Shown: positions 53,684 to 62,354 of the stretch, piece by piece
How positions within the stretch are numbered: position 1 is the first letter of the stretch
How the letters are laid out: the number at the start of each line of letters is the position of its first letter
Assembly: GCA_904419785.1 (NCBI GenBank)
Contig: CAJFSY010000001.1
Span: 187,174-251,173 of the forward strand
DNA from: an uncultured Neglectibacter sp.
GTDB lineage: Bacteria > Bacillota > Clostridia > Oscillospirales > Acutalibacteraceae
Direction: 5' to 3'
DNA: 64,000 bases
Notes under the pieces: generated by a model
What the model was told of the DNA's origin: nothing
What the model saw: the letters and a program-made list of their open reading frames with translations, nothing else
Databases searched by the model: none
Translations under genes and position numbers: made by a program

Positions 53684-54562
53684 TCATTCAACATTCTGCA
53701 CTTGCTCGCGGATTTTTTCGATCAGGGCTTTGATATCCACAACCAAATAAGCGATTTTGGAATTGACGGATTTCGAACCAATGGTATTTGCTTCACGATT
53801 CATTTCCTGCACTAAGAAATCGATCTTGCGCCCCACAGGCCCTTGAGAATCCACCAGTGTTTTTAACTGTTGAAAATGGCTGCGCAACCGAACCGTTTCC
53901 TCATCTACCGCTACCTTATCCGCAAAAATAGCTACTTCTGTCAATACCCGCTGTTCGTCGAAATGATTGTCACCCAACAATTCTTCGATCTTCGCCCGCA
54001 AGCGTTCCCGGTAGTTTTCCACGGTTTCAGGCGTCACCTGCTCTATCTGGTCCACCAAGGACAATATCTCTTCCGCTTTTTCCAGAATGTCCGCTTTGAG
54101 CCGTGCGCCCTCAGCTTCACGCATTTTCAAAAACGATGCAATGGCCATATCCGCCACCTGCCGCACCGCGTTCCAAACGGCATCTTCATCTTCCGGAGCC
54201 TTATGAACGGAAAACACATCGGAATACCTGGAAAGCAACGTCAAGCTCACTTCATCTGGAAGCTCATATCGTTGTTTCAGTTCCCGCAGAGCGTCTACAT
54301 ATGCTGACGCCAAGGAATGGTTTACCAAGACTTTTACGTCCGCTTCTTCCAAGGTTTCGATTTGCAGAAACACGTCAACCTTTCCCCGGGAAATTTTATT
54401 TTGGACATACGCTTTCAGCTTGTCCTCTAAAAATAAATATCCGCGAGTGATGCGGGAATTAAACTCAAAGAATTTGTGATTGACCGATTTTATCTCAAAG
54501 GCAATGCGGCGGCCGTCAATCGTAGCCTCGCCTCGGCCATAGCCTGTCATGCTGCGGAGCAT
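53684..54562 (-). CDS. yicC: YicC/YloC family endoribonuclease
   Basis: This 292-residue protein belongs to the YicC/YloC family, some members of which are RNases. The N-terminal MTGYGRGEA and the C-terminal KIDFLVQEMNREANTIGSKS signatures are present. It is the first gene of the conserved yicC-remA-gmk-rpoZ-priA block and has a good sigma-A promoter. Confidence 0.94.
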   Translation of the reverse strand: MLRSMTGYGRGEATIDGRRIAFEIKSVNHKFFEFNSRITRGYLFLEDKLKAYVQNKISRGKVDVFLQIETLEEADVKVLVNHSLASAYVDALRELKQRYELPDEVSLTLLSRYSDVFSVHKAPEDEDAVWNAVRQVADMAIASFLKMREAEGARLKADILEKAEEILSLVDQIEQVTPETVENYRERLRAKIEELLGDNHFDEQRVLTEVAIFADKVAVDEETVRLRSHFQQLKTLVDSQGPVGRKIDFLVQEMNREANTIGSKSVNSKIAYLVVDIKALIEKIREQVQNVE

Positions 54563-54620
54563 TTTCCATCCTCCTGTTCTTTCAAAATCCGTAAAATGGC
54601 TGTAGATTCACTATCAAATT

Positions 54621-54649
54621 ATTTTACCATTCCACACCGGTCAATGCAA
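54621..54649 (-). promoter_or_regulatory. Sigma-A promoter of the yicC-priA block
   Basis: On the minus strand TTGCAT (54649-54644) and TAAAAT (54626-54621) have a 17-base spacer, with TGG making an extended -10. It may drive the long run from yicC to thiN. Confidence 0.75.
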
Positions 54650-54711
54650 CCAATTTTGCCCGATTTCACAGAATCTTAAGAATCTATCAGGATTTCTGCG
54701 TTTTCAAATGC

Positions 54712-55101
54712 TCACATCCCGCCTATCTCATAGCGCACAATGGTACTCATGGGCGTAAACGCGTGGGTTTCATCCACATCAAAACCACGCAGACGGAAGA
54801 AATCAAAAAAGTCTGGAAAATCTGTAACGATGCTGTCCGCTCCATGATCCTCCCCGTAAGAAGCGGCAGAACGCATTAATGTATCCAAAACAAAAGTTTC
54901 TTCGCTCCCAGGTTTTTCTGTAAAGTCATATCCATTTACAGAAAAACGTACAATATGCAGGATCGTGTCTTTCAAATCCACGATTACCGTACCCACTGGC
55001 TTCCCGCCGTCCTGCATCAATAACACGCGACCATCAACGCCGGCGGCGTCCAGCAGCTTTTTTTCCTCTTCCCGATCTTCCATCGCTTTCACTTGAATCA
55101 T
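54712..55101 (-). CDS. GNAT-like acetyltransferase domain protein
   Basis: This 129-residue protein looks like a short GNAT-fold acetyltransferase: a beta strand VGTVIVDL, then a region ending in FFRLRGFDVDE, which resembles the C-terminal GF-x motif. The acetyl-CoA binding loop is not clear, so activity is uncertain. The ATG at 55101 follows a strong AAAGGAG, although this places the first 68 bases inside rluB. Confidence 0.55.
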   Translation of the reverse strand: MIQVKAMEDREEEKKLLDAAGVDGRVLLMQDGGKPVGTVIVDLKDTILHIVRFSVNGYDFTEKPGSEETFVLDTLMRSAASYGEDHGADSIVTDFPDFFDFFRLRGFDVDETHAFTPMSTIVRYEIGGM

Positions 55102-55837
55102 TATTTGACGCTCCTTTCTTGATCTCCGCAGACAGTGCCCGCATTTCTTCTTTAGTAAGTTCCCGATATTTTCCTTGAGGCAGCATTCCCAAGCGCACAG
55201 GCCCTACTGCAACACGCTTCAGCCGGGCTACCTCCAACCCCAAAGCTTCGCACATTTTTCGAATTTCGCGGTTTCGTCCTTCATAAAGGATGATTTCCAA
55301 CACGACACGTCCCAATTCTTGTTGAAGCACCTTCACCTTAGCTGGAGCTGTACGGCGGCCATCGATCACAATGCCAGTGCTGATCTGGTTCAGCTGGTCT
55401 TCTGTCACCGCAGGACGCACCGTTACACGGTACGTTTTCGCAATGTGCTTTTTCGGATGTGCCACTTGATTGGCAAACTCGCCGTCATTCGTCAGCAAAA
55501 GCAATCCTTCTGAGTCTTTGTCCAGACGCCCCACTGGGTAAACACGCTCCCCAATACCTTCCATTAACTGAGCCACGCATTTTCTACCGCGCTCATCATG
55601 GAGGGTTGTGACAAACCCTCGTGGTTTATGCAGGACTAAGTAAAGTTTTTTCTCCGCGTTTGCAATAGGTTCTCCATCCAGGGCGATAACGTCCTTTCCA
55701 GGTAAAGCACTGTCGCCCAAATGGGCAGTTCTGCCATTCACCGTAACGCGTCCCGCCGCGATCAGCTCTTCCGCCTTCCGTCTGGATGCCACACCACTGG
55801 CTGCCAAAATTTTTTGAATCCTACTTTTTTCAGGCAA
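55034..55837 (-). CDS. rluB: Ribosomal large subunit pseudouridine synthase B
   Basis: RluB makes pseudouridine 2605 of 23S rRNA. The 267-residue protein has an N-terminal S4 domain (RIQKILAASGVASRRKAEEL), the catalytic GRLDKDSEGLLLLTNDG with the active aspartate, and EGRNREIRKM. The start is a TTG at 55837, eight bases after AAGGAG. The C-terminus ends in a Ser/Gly/Lys/Arg-rich tail that extends into the next gene. Confidence 0.94.
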   Translation of the reverse strand: MPEKSRIQKILAASGVASRRKAEELIAAGRVTVNGRTAHLGDSALPGKDVIALDGEPIANAEKKLYLVLHKPRGFVTTLHDERGRKCVAQLMEGIGERVYPVGRLDKDSEGLLLLTNDGEFANQVAHPKKHIAKTYRVTVRPAVTEDQLNQISTGIVIDGRRTAPAKVKVLQQELGRVVLEIILYEGRNREIRKMCEALGLEVARLKRVAVGPVRLGMLPQGKYRELTKEEMRALSAEIKKGASNNDSSESDGRSGRGKKAAGRRRR

Positions 55838-55856
55838 ATTTCTCACTCCTTCGGTT

Positions 55857-57014
55857 TTATCGATCCTTGTCAAACAGTCGAGCCCAAAAACCAGGCTCTT
55901 TGCTTTGTGCGGGAATGCTTTCGCTTGTGGTAATCAGAACACTGCCCAGCAATTCGCCGTCCAAATACCACCGTACTTCCCCGATTTTATCTTCCAAATC
56001 CACAGGCGCATACAGAAAAGCCGGTATGCACACTTTACGGACAATCCGTTTTACGTCGTCCCTACGCAATGCAATCGCAGGCCCATCGCCCCCTGTAAAC
56101 CCGACGCTTTCTTTTTCCGAACCAACAACAGGGACAACACCGTTCACGTCCCCGGCAGCCAAATGAAACGCCTCCACTTGGGAAAAACCATAATCAAGCA
56201 AAAGGGTATGATCGTTCCAATCGTCCGGGGCGTTTAATGTAACCGCGATCAACAACATCCCCTCTTTTTCAGCGGCAGAAACAAGGCACCGTCCTGCCTG
56301 CTTCGTGAACCCTGTTTTCACCCCTACACAACCAGAATATTGGGTCAGCAGTTTGTTGTGGTTTGTATAGGACACACGCTTTACAGATTCTGAAAATTCT
56401 ACTGCATATTCAGAACTGGAACACAATTCCCGAAAGCGTTGATTTTTTAGTGCTTCACGAGCCAGCAGCGCCATATCGTAAGCCGTGGAATAATGGCCCA
56501 ATCCATCTTCGCTTTCTCCATCCAATCCAGACGGCGTTACAAAATGCGTGTTTTCCATACCGATCTCTTGAGTCCTTTGATTCATCTTATCGACAAAAGA
56601 CTCTAAAGAACCATCTAAATAGATCGCCGCCGCATTCGCCGCGTCATTTCCAGAAGCCAGCAGCATGCCTGCCGCCAAACCGGAAAGGGAAAGCTGGTCT
56701 CCAGGCATCAGGCCCATAGAAGAGCCCTCTACAGCCACCATCTCTTTCGTGATCTCCACAATTGGGTCGCCTAAACGCTCTGCTTCTTCCAAAGTCAGCA
56801 AAGCTGTCATGATTTTAGTTGTGCTGGCCATGGGTCTCTGGACATGGGCTTCTTTCTCATAAAGCAGCGCACCTGTATCTGCCACCATCAGCACAGCGCT
56901 TTGAGCTGATGTCTCCATTTCCTCGCCTTGCACGCTTTGAGAAAAAAACACGCTTGTGAAAACTAACAGCGTGATCCCCACTGTCACACATCTTTTAAAA
57001 AACTGCTTCAACAC
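55857..57014 (-). CDS. dacB: D-alanyl-D-alanine carboxypeptidase, DacB/DacF type
   Basis: This 385-residue penicillin-binding protein trims terminal D-alanine from peptidoglycan. A signal peptide covers about residues 1-30. The active-site motifs are STTK, SGN and KTG. The C-terminal domain has beta strands and ends with a hydrophobic/basic segment. The location beside gerW, scpAB and rluB resembles the B. subtilis dacB region, suggesting a role in cortex, though spmA and spmB are absent. The start is GTG. Confidence 0.88.
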   Translation of the reverse strand: MLKQFFKRCVTVGITLLVFTSVFFSQSVQGEEMETSAQSAVLMVADTGALLYEKEAHVQRPMASTTKIMTALLTLEEAERLGDPIVEITKEMVAVEGSSMGLMPGDQLSLSGLAAGMLLASGNDAANAAAIYLDGSLESFVDKMNQRTQEIGMENTHFVTPSGLDGESEDGLGHYSTAYDMALLAREALKNQRFRELCSSSEYAVEFSESVKRVSYTNHNKLLTQYSGCVGVKTGFTKQAGRCLVSAAEKEGMLLIAVTLNAPDDWNDHTLLLDYGFSQVEAFHLAAGDVNGVVPVVGSEKESVGFTGGDGPAIALRRDDVKRIVRKVCIPAFLYAPVDLEDKIGEVRWYLDGELLGSVLITTSESIPAQSKEPGFWARLFDKDR

Positions 57015-57063
57015 AAATCACCCGCCTCGCAAAAACCTATGCGGGCGGGCGAAACGCTATGCG

Positions 57064-57507
57064 TTAAAGGGTTTCAGGAGAATTCTCCACCGGCTCAGCA
57101 GGAGAATTTGGCAAGGCATTCCCCTTGTCAGAAGATTCATCTTTTTGGAACAGAGAGGTGATCTTATCCACTACATCGGGCACTTTTTCCAAAGCTCGAT
57201 CTACAGAGCTGAGGTAAGGCTCGATTTGAAGCACCCGCACATTCCCTTCGTGAATCGTAAGAAAAGCAATAGGGCTGATTGTGATCCCCGCCCCGCTGCC
57301 ACCGGCAAAAAGCCCTGAGGAAGGCTGAACCTTGGAAGGCAGGTCCGAGCCGCCAGACGCAAAACCATAGCTGACTCTGGAAACAGGGATTACCGTAGTG
57401 CCGTCAGGGGTAGTAACCGGGTTGCCAATGACCGTGTTTACGTCCACCATTTGCTTGATCTTATCCATGGTAACACCCAGCAAATTGTTTACTTGATTGT
57501 CACTCAT
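57064..57507 (-). CDS. gerW: GerW family sporulation protein (YtfJ)
   Basis: This 147-residue protein belongs to the GerW/YtfJ family, needed for proper spore germination. The conserved core includes VIGNPVTTPDGTTVIPVSRV and a GGSGAGITISPIAFL segment. No signal peptide is visible. The start overlaps the upstream DUF2953 gene by four bases, a common clostridial pair. Confidence 0.92.
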   Translation of the reverse strand: MSDNQVNNLLGVTMDKIKQMVDVNTVIGNPVTTPDGTTVIPVSRVSYGFASGGSDLPSKVQPSSGLFAGGSGAGITISPIAFLTIHEGNVRVLQIEPYLSSVDRALEKVPDVVDKITSLFQKDESSDKGNALPNSPAEPVENSPETL

Positions 57508-58178
57508 TTCGTTTCATCCTGCTTTCGCGCCTGCGAAATCCTTTCTTTTTGATCTTTTATGGTTTGTAGCTTTTTAAAAAACGGAAGCACTCTATAAAGT
57601 AGTATAAGCCCTTCTACTAATAAATACAACATTCGGATAGAAGCTGTTCCAGAAAATTCTATCCGGTGTTCTTCGTTTTGATAGTCTAAATCTACTGTAA
57701 CCGACTTTTTACGGCAAGGAAATACTCCAAACAAAATTCCACTTGCGGTATAAACCGCTCCGCAGACCTGTCCATACAAAATCGCCGCTTCTGCGGCATC
57801 GTTTTTGCCTGCCAGACAAATATACAGATCAAATTTATGCAACCGCACTTTTTTTAAAATCTTTTTGGAAGCCGATTCCACCGATTGCGCTACTTCCCGC
57901 AAAGACTGTAAAAAGCCCCTCAAACCTTCCCGATGCAAAAGACCTTTCAATTTCACGGCCAGTCCCGGGTCGGAAGAATCCTTCGGATCTTTGGGAGCCT
58001 TTCCAGCCGGCTGTTCTTCCTGTTCCGGTTCTTCATTTTGCGTTAAAGGAAAACGGAAAAATAGAAACCTTACTTGAACAGAGAACCTCTCCTGGAAAGT
58101 CACGTCCAATTTGAGAGGAGCCAATAAAAGCAGCATCAACAGCAGTAAAACCGCCGCTACTATCAAAAGCGGAATCAT
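57504..58178 (-). CDS. DUF2953 protein
   Basis: This 224-residue protein has an N-terminal membrane segment (about residues 1-24) and matches the DUF2953 layout, with a beta-rich domain, a variable charged middle part and a further hydrophobic segment near residues 183-200. It is nearly always next to gerW, with which it overlaps here. Function is unknown but linked by context to sporulation. Confidence 0.8.
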   Translation of the reverse strand: MIPLLIVAAVLLLLMLLLLAPLKLDVTFQERFSVQVRFLFFRFPLTQNEEPEQEEQPAGKAPKDPKDSSDPGLAVKLKGLLHREGLRGFLQSLREVAQSVESASKKILKKVRLHKFDLYICLAGKNDAAEAAILYGQVCGAVYTASGILFGVFPCRKKSVTVDLDYQNEEHRIEFSGTASIRMLYLLVEGLILLYRVLPFFKKLQTIKDQKERISQARKQDETK

Positions 58179-58192
58179 TCTCTCACGCCTTT

Positions 58193-58726
58193 CTAAAAGC
58201 TGAGCTGTCCTTCCTCTGCTGAGGACTCTTCGTCACGCTGAGGCGGTGGAGGAAGCTCTTCAATAGAAGAAAGCTGGAAGCAGCGCAAAAACGTCTCTGT
58301 TGTGCCATAAAGCAACGGCCGTCCAGGAAGTTCCAAACGGCCTCGTTCTTCCAAAAGATCTTTTTGCATCAAGCTGCTGATAACGCCTGAACAATCCACA
58401 CCGCGCACTTGCTCCACAAACGCCTTTGTCACCGGCTGATTATACGCGATTACCGCCAACACTTCCATTGCTGCCTGAGACAAAGGCGTATTGCGTTTTA
58501 AGTCCAACACCTCACGCACTGGCTCCATAAACGCGGGATTCGTACAGAATTGAGCGCTCTCCCCCAACCGCAGTAAATGTACTCCACTGTCAGGTGTATT
58601 GTATTTTTCTTGAAGCGCAGACACCGCCTGCTCAATGACTGGAGTACGCACCCCCAAAACTTGAGCGATACGTTCCAAAGAAACCGGTTCACCGCCGGCA
58701 AACAGAATAGCTTCTGTCTTCCCCAT
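58193..58726 (-). CDS. scpB: Segregation and condensation protein B
   Basis: ScpB binds ScpA and SMC in the bacterial condensin. The 177-residue protein has two winged-helix domains; EAILFAGGEPVSLERIAQ and TLVL-type VIAYNQPVTKAFVEQVRGVD are family-typical. It lies 14 bases after scpA. Confidence 0.95.
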   Translation of the reverse strand: MGKTEAILFAGGEPVSLERIAQVLGVRTPVIEQAVSALQEKYNTPDSGVHLLRLGESAQFCTNPAFMEPVREVLDLKRNTPLSQAAMEVLAVIAYNQPVTKAFVEQVRGVDCSGVISSLMQKDLLEERGRLELPGRPLLYGTTETFLRCFQLSSIEELPPPPQRDEESSAEEGQLSF

Positions 58727-58740
58727 AAGTTCTTCTTGAT

Positions 58741-59454
58741 TCAGCGCTTTTTCCCCCAGTCTATTAATCTCACTTCGCTATCCTCGCCGTCGCCCTCCAC
58801 CCGGAGGCGATGGTTTTTCACTAACTCCAATATGGCCAAAAATGCAGCCACTCGCTGTGAACGGTCCGTTTTCCCAGCAAAGAGCGCCCGGTAAGACATC
58901 TTTTTTTTCTTCCACAGCTGCCGCAAAATCACAATGGCTTGGGAAGCGACAGAAACGATCTTGCGCGAAACAATAGCGGAAAAATTTTCCGGCCTGGGCG
59001 GCAGCAAGCTTCTTCCTTTACCCCAAGCCGATATCAAAGCCTGGGCAATCTCTAAGGGATCGTGGATGCGTTTATAGGTGTAGTCCACGGGCAATGGTTC
59101 CGGCTGACGGGTAATCATATCAAACGAACACTGTTTCGCCAACCGGAGAGCGGCTTTTTTGCATTGCTCGTATTCCAGCAGCTGCCCAGTCAGTTCCGCC
59201 CGGGGGTCTTCCTCTTCTTCGTGGCGGGGCAGCAGCGACGCTGCTTTAATCTGTACCAACCGGGCCGCCATTTCCAAAAACTCGCTGGCCACATCCATAT
59301 TCTCTTCCCGCATCACAGCGATTTGCTCCATATATTGGTCTAAAAGTTCTGCGATGGGAATATCATAAATATCCAGCTTGTTTTTGGCAATAAGCGTAAG
59401 CAGCAAGTCTAAAGGACCGCTGAACACTTCCAGATGATATTCCAGCTTCTCCAT
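58741..59454 (-). CDS. scpA: Segregation and condensation protein A
   Basis: ScpA is the kleisin that closes the SMC ring. The 237-residue protein has the N-terminal signature EVFSGPLDLLLTLI, then EFLEMAARLVQIKAASLLP, and a C-terminal winged helix. It lies three bases after the M50 protease gene and precedes scpB. Confidence 0.95.
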   Translation of the reverse strand: MEKLEYHLEVFSGPLDLLLTLIAKNKLDIYDIPIAELLDQYMEQIAVMREENMDVASEFLEMAARLVQIKAASLLPRHEEEEDPRAELTGQLLEYEQCKKAALRLAKQCSFDMITRQPEPLPVDYTYKRIHDPLEIAQALISAWGKGRSLLPPRPENFSAIVSRKIVSVASQAIVILRQLWKKKKMSYRALFAGKTDRSQRVAAFLAILELVKNHRLRVEGDGEDSEVRLIDWGKKR

Positions 59455-59457
59455 TTC

Positions 59458-60153
59458 TTATAATGCCCCAAATAACCGAAACGGAGCTTCCGCGAGAGAA
59501 AAAATAATTTTCGCGAAGAAACTCTGGGCTGTAACCAGCGGTCCGGACAGAGCGCCTGAGAGAAGCAAAAAGAACATGATCATCGAAAAAATATTCTGAT
59601 AACGATAATAGGTGTAAAGAGTTCGGCTGCTGAGAAACGCCCCCACAATCCGAGAACCATCCAGCGGCGGAACAGGCAGCAAATTAAATACCGCCAAAGA
59701 GATATTGACCACCACATAATAATAGAGTGCCGTAACCACAAACTGAGTAAATCCGTTATAAGGCGCGAACGCTTCCATCAGCGCTACCAGAAAAGCGCCT
59801 ACCAGCGCCGCCAGCAAATTCGCTATAGGACCTGCCAACGCTGTAATAGCCATATCACGCCGTGGCTTTTTAAAATAACGGCTGTCTACCGGAACAGGTT
59901 TCGCCCAGCCAAAGCCAAACAAAATCAGAGCTAGGGCGCCCAGAGGGTCCACACTGGCAAGAGGGTTAAAGGTCAATCGCCCCTCCAATTTTGCGGTGGG
60001 ATCTCCCAGCTTATTGGCCACCCAGCCATGAGCGAATTCATGAAGCGGCAAAATACATATAATGACAAACACAATAGAAAGCACTTGGGCAGCAACAGCC
60101 CAAACATCTACCTGTTGGCCTGCCATCAAGCTGCGAAGCACGTTAAAAAACAT
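59458..60153 (-). CDS. Site-2 protease family (M50) membrane protein
   Basis: This 231-residue membrane metalloprotease has the zinc motif LHEFAHGW and the second site PVPPLDGSRI. Five or six membrane segments are seen. The family (YwhC/Rip-like) is often adjacent to scpA. The ATG at 60153 follows AAGGAGG. Substrate unknown. Confidence 0.9.
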   Translation of the reverse strand: MFFNVLRSLMAGQQVDVWAVAAQVLSIVFVIICILPLHEFAHGWVANKLGDPTAKLEGRLTFNPLASVDPLGALALILFGFGWAKPVPVDSRYFKKPRRDMAITALAGPIANLLAALVGAFLVALMEAFAPYNGFTQFVVTALYYYVVVNISLAVFNLLPVPPLDGSRIVGAFLSSRTLYTYYRYQNIFSMIMFFLLLSGALSGPLVTAQSFFAKIIFSLAEAPFRLFGAL

Positions 60154-60177
60154 GGAATACCTCCTTTGATATAGTGG

Positions 60178-60206
60178 ATTATACCCTATTTCCAGAAAAA
60201 ACACAA
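60178..60206 (-). promoter_or_regulatory. Promoter of the M50-scpA-scpB operon
   Basis: On the minus strand TTGTGT (60206-60201) and TATAAT (60183-60178) are spaced by 17 bases. It is divergent from the rpmB promoter. Confidence 0.65.
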
Positions 60207-60223
60207 TTCTTTTAAAAAAAAAC

Positions 60224-60252
60224 TTGCATTTCCCATTTGAATCTGCTATAAT
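60224..60252 (+). promoter_or_regulatory. Sigma-A promoter of rpmB
   Basis: TTGCAT (60224-60229) and TATAAT (60247-60252) have a 17-base spacer, with TGC making an extended -10. Confidence 0.85.
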
Positions 60253-60301
60253 TTCTATCGTTGTAAATTTGGAATTATCCCGTTTTTAAGGAGGTGCAGA
60301 T

Positions 60302-60490
60302 ATGGCAAAATGTGATTTCTGCGGCAAGGACGTGTCCTTTGGCATCAAGGTTTCCCACTCCCATCGTCGTTCCAACCGGACTTGGAAGCCCAACATCAAG
60401 CGTGTTAAGGCTGTCGTCAACGGCACTCCCAAGCGCGTGTACGCCTGCACCCGTTGCTTGCGTTCCGGCAAAGTGACTCGCGCTGTCTAA
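60302..60490 (+). CDS. rpmB: 50S ribosomal protein L28
   Basis: L28 is a 62-residue large-subunit protein. The start MAKCDFCGKDVSFG and NGTPKRVYACTRCLR show the zinc-binding form with two CxxC pairs. It is the only plus-strand gene in the right half of the window. In B. subtilis rpmB is divergent next to spoVM; here it has moved away and stands between two minus-strand operons. Confidence 0.97.
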   Translation: MAKCDFCGKDVSFGIKVSHSHRRSNRTWKPNIKRVKAVVNGTPKRVYACTRCLRSGKVTRAV

Positions 60491-60529
60491 GCTCGTTTCG
60501 CTGAACGGACATCCACGGCTAAGAAATAA

Positions 60530-60562
60530 GGGACCATTCCTCAAAAGGAATGGTCCTTTTTT
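60530..60562 (+). terminator. Terminator of rpmB
   Basis: GGGACCATTCC pairs with GGAATGGTCC-T followed by T residues. It can also serve the convergent phospholipase-like gene. Confidence 0.9.
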
Positions 60563-60579
60563 CTTTATGTTTCACACAT

Positions 60580-61440
60580 TCAACCAAAAGGCCGTTCTTT
60601 CGTAAGGGCAGATAAATCTCCATCCATAAACCCCGCAAGGATTTTTCCTGCTACTCCCTGCGCTTCTCCATAGAGTTCAAAGAAACTCTGGCTAGAGCCC
60701 TCTGCTCCCCACGGAAGATTCTGCGTATTGGCATAATCTATGGAATCCTCTTCAGTCAATGGCACGATATGGCTGGAAATAGCGCTTGGTTTATTCTTTT
60801 CCAGACGATGGAACAACCGCTTTTTTAACCCGGTTCGGTCTGTCAGAAGAGAAAATACGTGATGGGCGTCATCCATTGCCTGAACCAAAATATCTTCTTT
60901 TACATCTTCCCCATACAACGCAAACAGCACTTGCCGATATAGATGGGCGATTCGCCTTTCAACAGCCTCATTTTTAGGAAAAGTATATTTTAGCGGCATC
61001 TCAGATGGTAATTTCCCTGTCTCACTGCGAAGAATAATCGTGTCTAAAGATGCTTCGATCTCGCCATGCATTGTAGAAGGCGTCTCCCAAGGACGTTGGG
61101 AAGTTAATTCTTTAGAAAGCCAATTAATGTAAGGGTGAGCGGTACAGTCTAAAGAATAGTGGCACACGAACCCCCACACATACGACCGATACACAGAGTC
61201 CGGATGGGTCTTGAGAAAATCCCGCATAGCGCCCAACATTTTGGATGGTTTCTCCTCATGAAGCCGGTTACCGTATTCTTTGATAGATTCCCCTTTCCAA
61301 AAAGGCAGAAAACGGTGGCAGAAAAAGAAATCCGGACCTTGAGCACCCCATGCATAAGCACAAGAGTCCAACGAAGCCTTATCAGGCAAATCTTCTCGGA
61401 CGCTCTGCGCAAAATAGTAATGCGTCAAACAAGCGGGCAT
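60580..61440 (-). CDS. Zinc-dependent phospholipase C family protein
   Basis: This 286-residue protein resembles the zinc-dependent phospholipase C/S1-P1 nuclease fold. Probable zinc ligands are His6 in LTHYYF, the Asp in GPDFFFCH, and the His pair in VCHYSLDCTAH. No signal peptide is present, so it is likely cytoplasmic, unlike secreted toxin phospholipases. Substrate unknown. Confidence 0.78.
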   Translation of the reverse strand: MPACLTHYYFAQSVREDLPDKASLDSCAYAWGAQGPDFFFCHRFLPFWKGESIKEYGNRLHEEKPSKMLGAMRDFLKTHPDSVYRSYVWGFVCHYSLDCTAHPYINWLSKELTSQRPWETPSTMHGEIEASLDTIILRSETGKLPSEMPLKYTFPKNEAVERRIAHLYRQVLFALYGEDVKEDILVQAMDDAHHVFSLLTDRTGLKKRLFHRLEKNKPSAISSHIVPLTEEDSIDYANTQNLPWGAEGSSQSFFELYGEAQGVAGKILAGFMDGDLSALTKERPFG

Positions 61441-61454
61441 ACAGTTCCACTCCT

Positions 61455-62354
61455 TTACAGTAATTCAATTTCTTGTTTAGGTAAAACAGGTTCCGCCCAC
61501 GGAAAAGCATGCAATATATCCTGTGGAAACGGGCAGGCAGAAGCCATGTGCGTTCGCAGAGGCTTACACATGACTGACAACCGGCCGCAATGAAGCGCTT
61601 GCCGGTCTATTTTTTTCACAGAGCCACCATATAAGTCATCGCCCGCCAAAGGATGGCCCAGATATGCCATATGGACTCGTATTTGATGGGTACGGCCCGT
61701 TTCCAAACGGAATCCCACCAAAGTATACCCTTCATTAGAAGCCAATGCTTTCCAATGAGTTACCGCTCGTTGTCCCTCTTTCGCACACTGGCGGCGTATC
61801 TTGCTTCCCGGTTCAAGGCCAATGGGCATGTCTACGGTTCCTGAGCCAAAAAGAGTTCCCTGGCAAACAGCGTAATACACTTTCTCTATCTGTACAGAAG
61901 AAGCTGCCACCCGATGTTTTCCAATGGCGATCAAGCCACTGGTGTCTCGGTCTAAACGGTATAGAGGACGAAAAGCCGGAGACTGGCCTGTATTTCGATA
62001 ATAATACGATACCCGGTTTAATAAGCTGTCCCTGTCGTGACCCGGAGAAGGATGCACCGGCATATGGGCAGGCTTGTCTACAATGAGGTAATCCTCATCT
62101 TCATATAAAATAGGCAGAGGGCCTTCAGAGGGTTCATAGGCCACTATCTCTTCCGGAAAACACAACTCCAAAATATCCCCAGCAGAAAGGGAATCCACAC
62201 TGCGGCAAGGCAAGCCGTTTTTCAGCATACCGCCCTCAGCCTGCTTTTGTTTGACCAACACGCGAGAGGAAAGTCTCAAATATTGCCGGATAAACTCTTT
62301 GACCCTACGGCCTTCCCAATCCGGGGGCACCGAATATGCAACCGACCGTCTCAT
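61455..62354 (-). CDS. RluA family pseudouridine synthase
   Basis: This 299-residue enzyme has an S4 domain at the N-terminus and the catalytic RLDRDTSGL with the active aspartate, then RTHQIRVHMAYLGHPLAGDDLYGG. Which RNA site it modifies is not visible. It overlaps ispA by four bases. Confidence 0.92.
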   Translation of the reverse strand: MRRSVAYSVPPDWEGRRVKEFIRQYLRLSSRVLVKQKQAEGGMLKNGLPCRSVDSLSAGDILELCFPEEIVAYEPSEGPLPILYEDEDYLIVDKPAHMPVHPSPGHDRDSLLNRVSYYYRNTGQSPAFRPLYRLDRDTSGLIAIGKHRVAASSVQIEKVYYAVCQGTLFGSGTVDMPIGLEPGSKIRRQCAKEGQRAVTHWKALASNEGYTLVGFRLETGRTHQIRVHMAYLGHPLAGDDLYGGSVKKIDRQALHCGRLSVMCKPLRTHMASACPFPQDILHAFPWAEPVLPKQEIELL

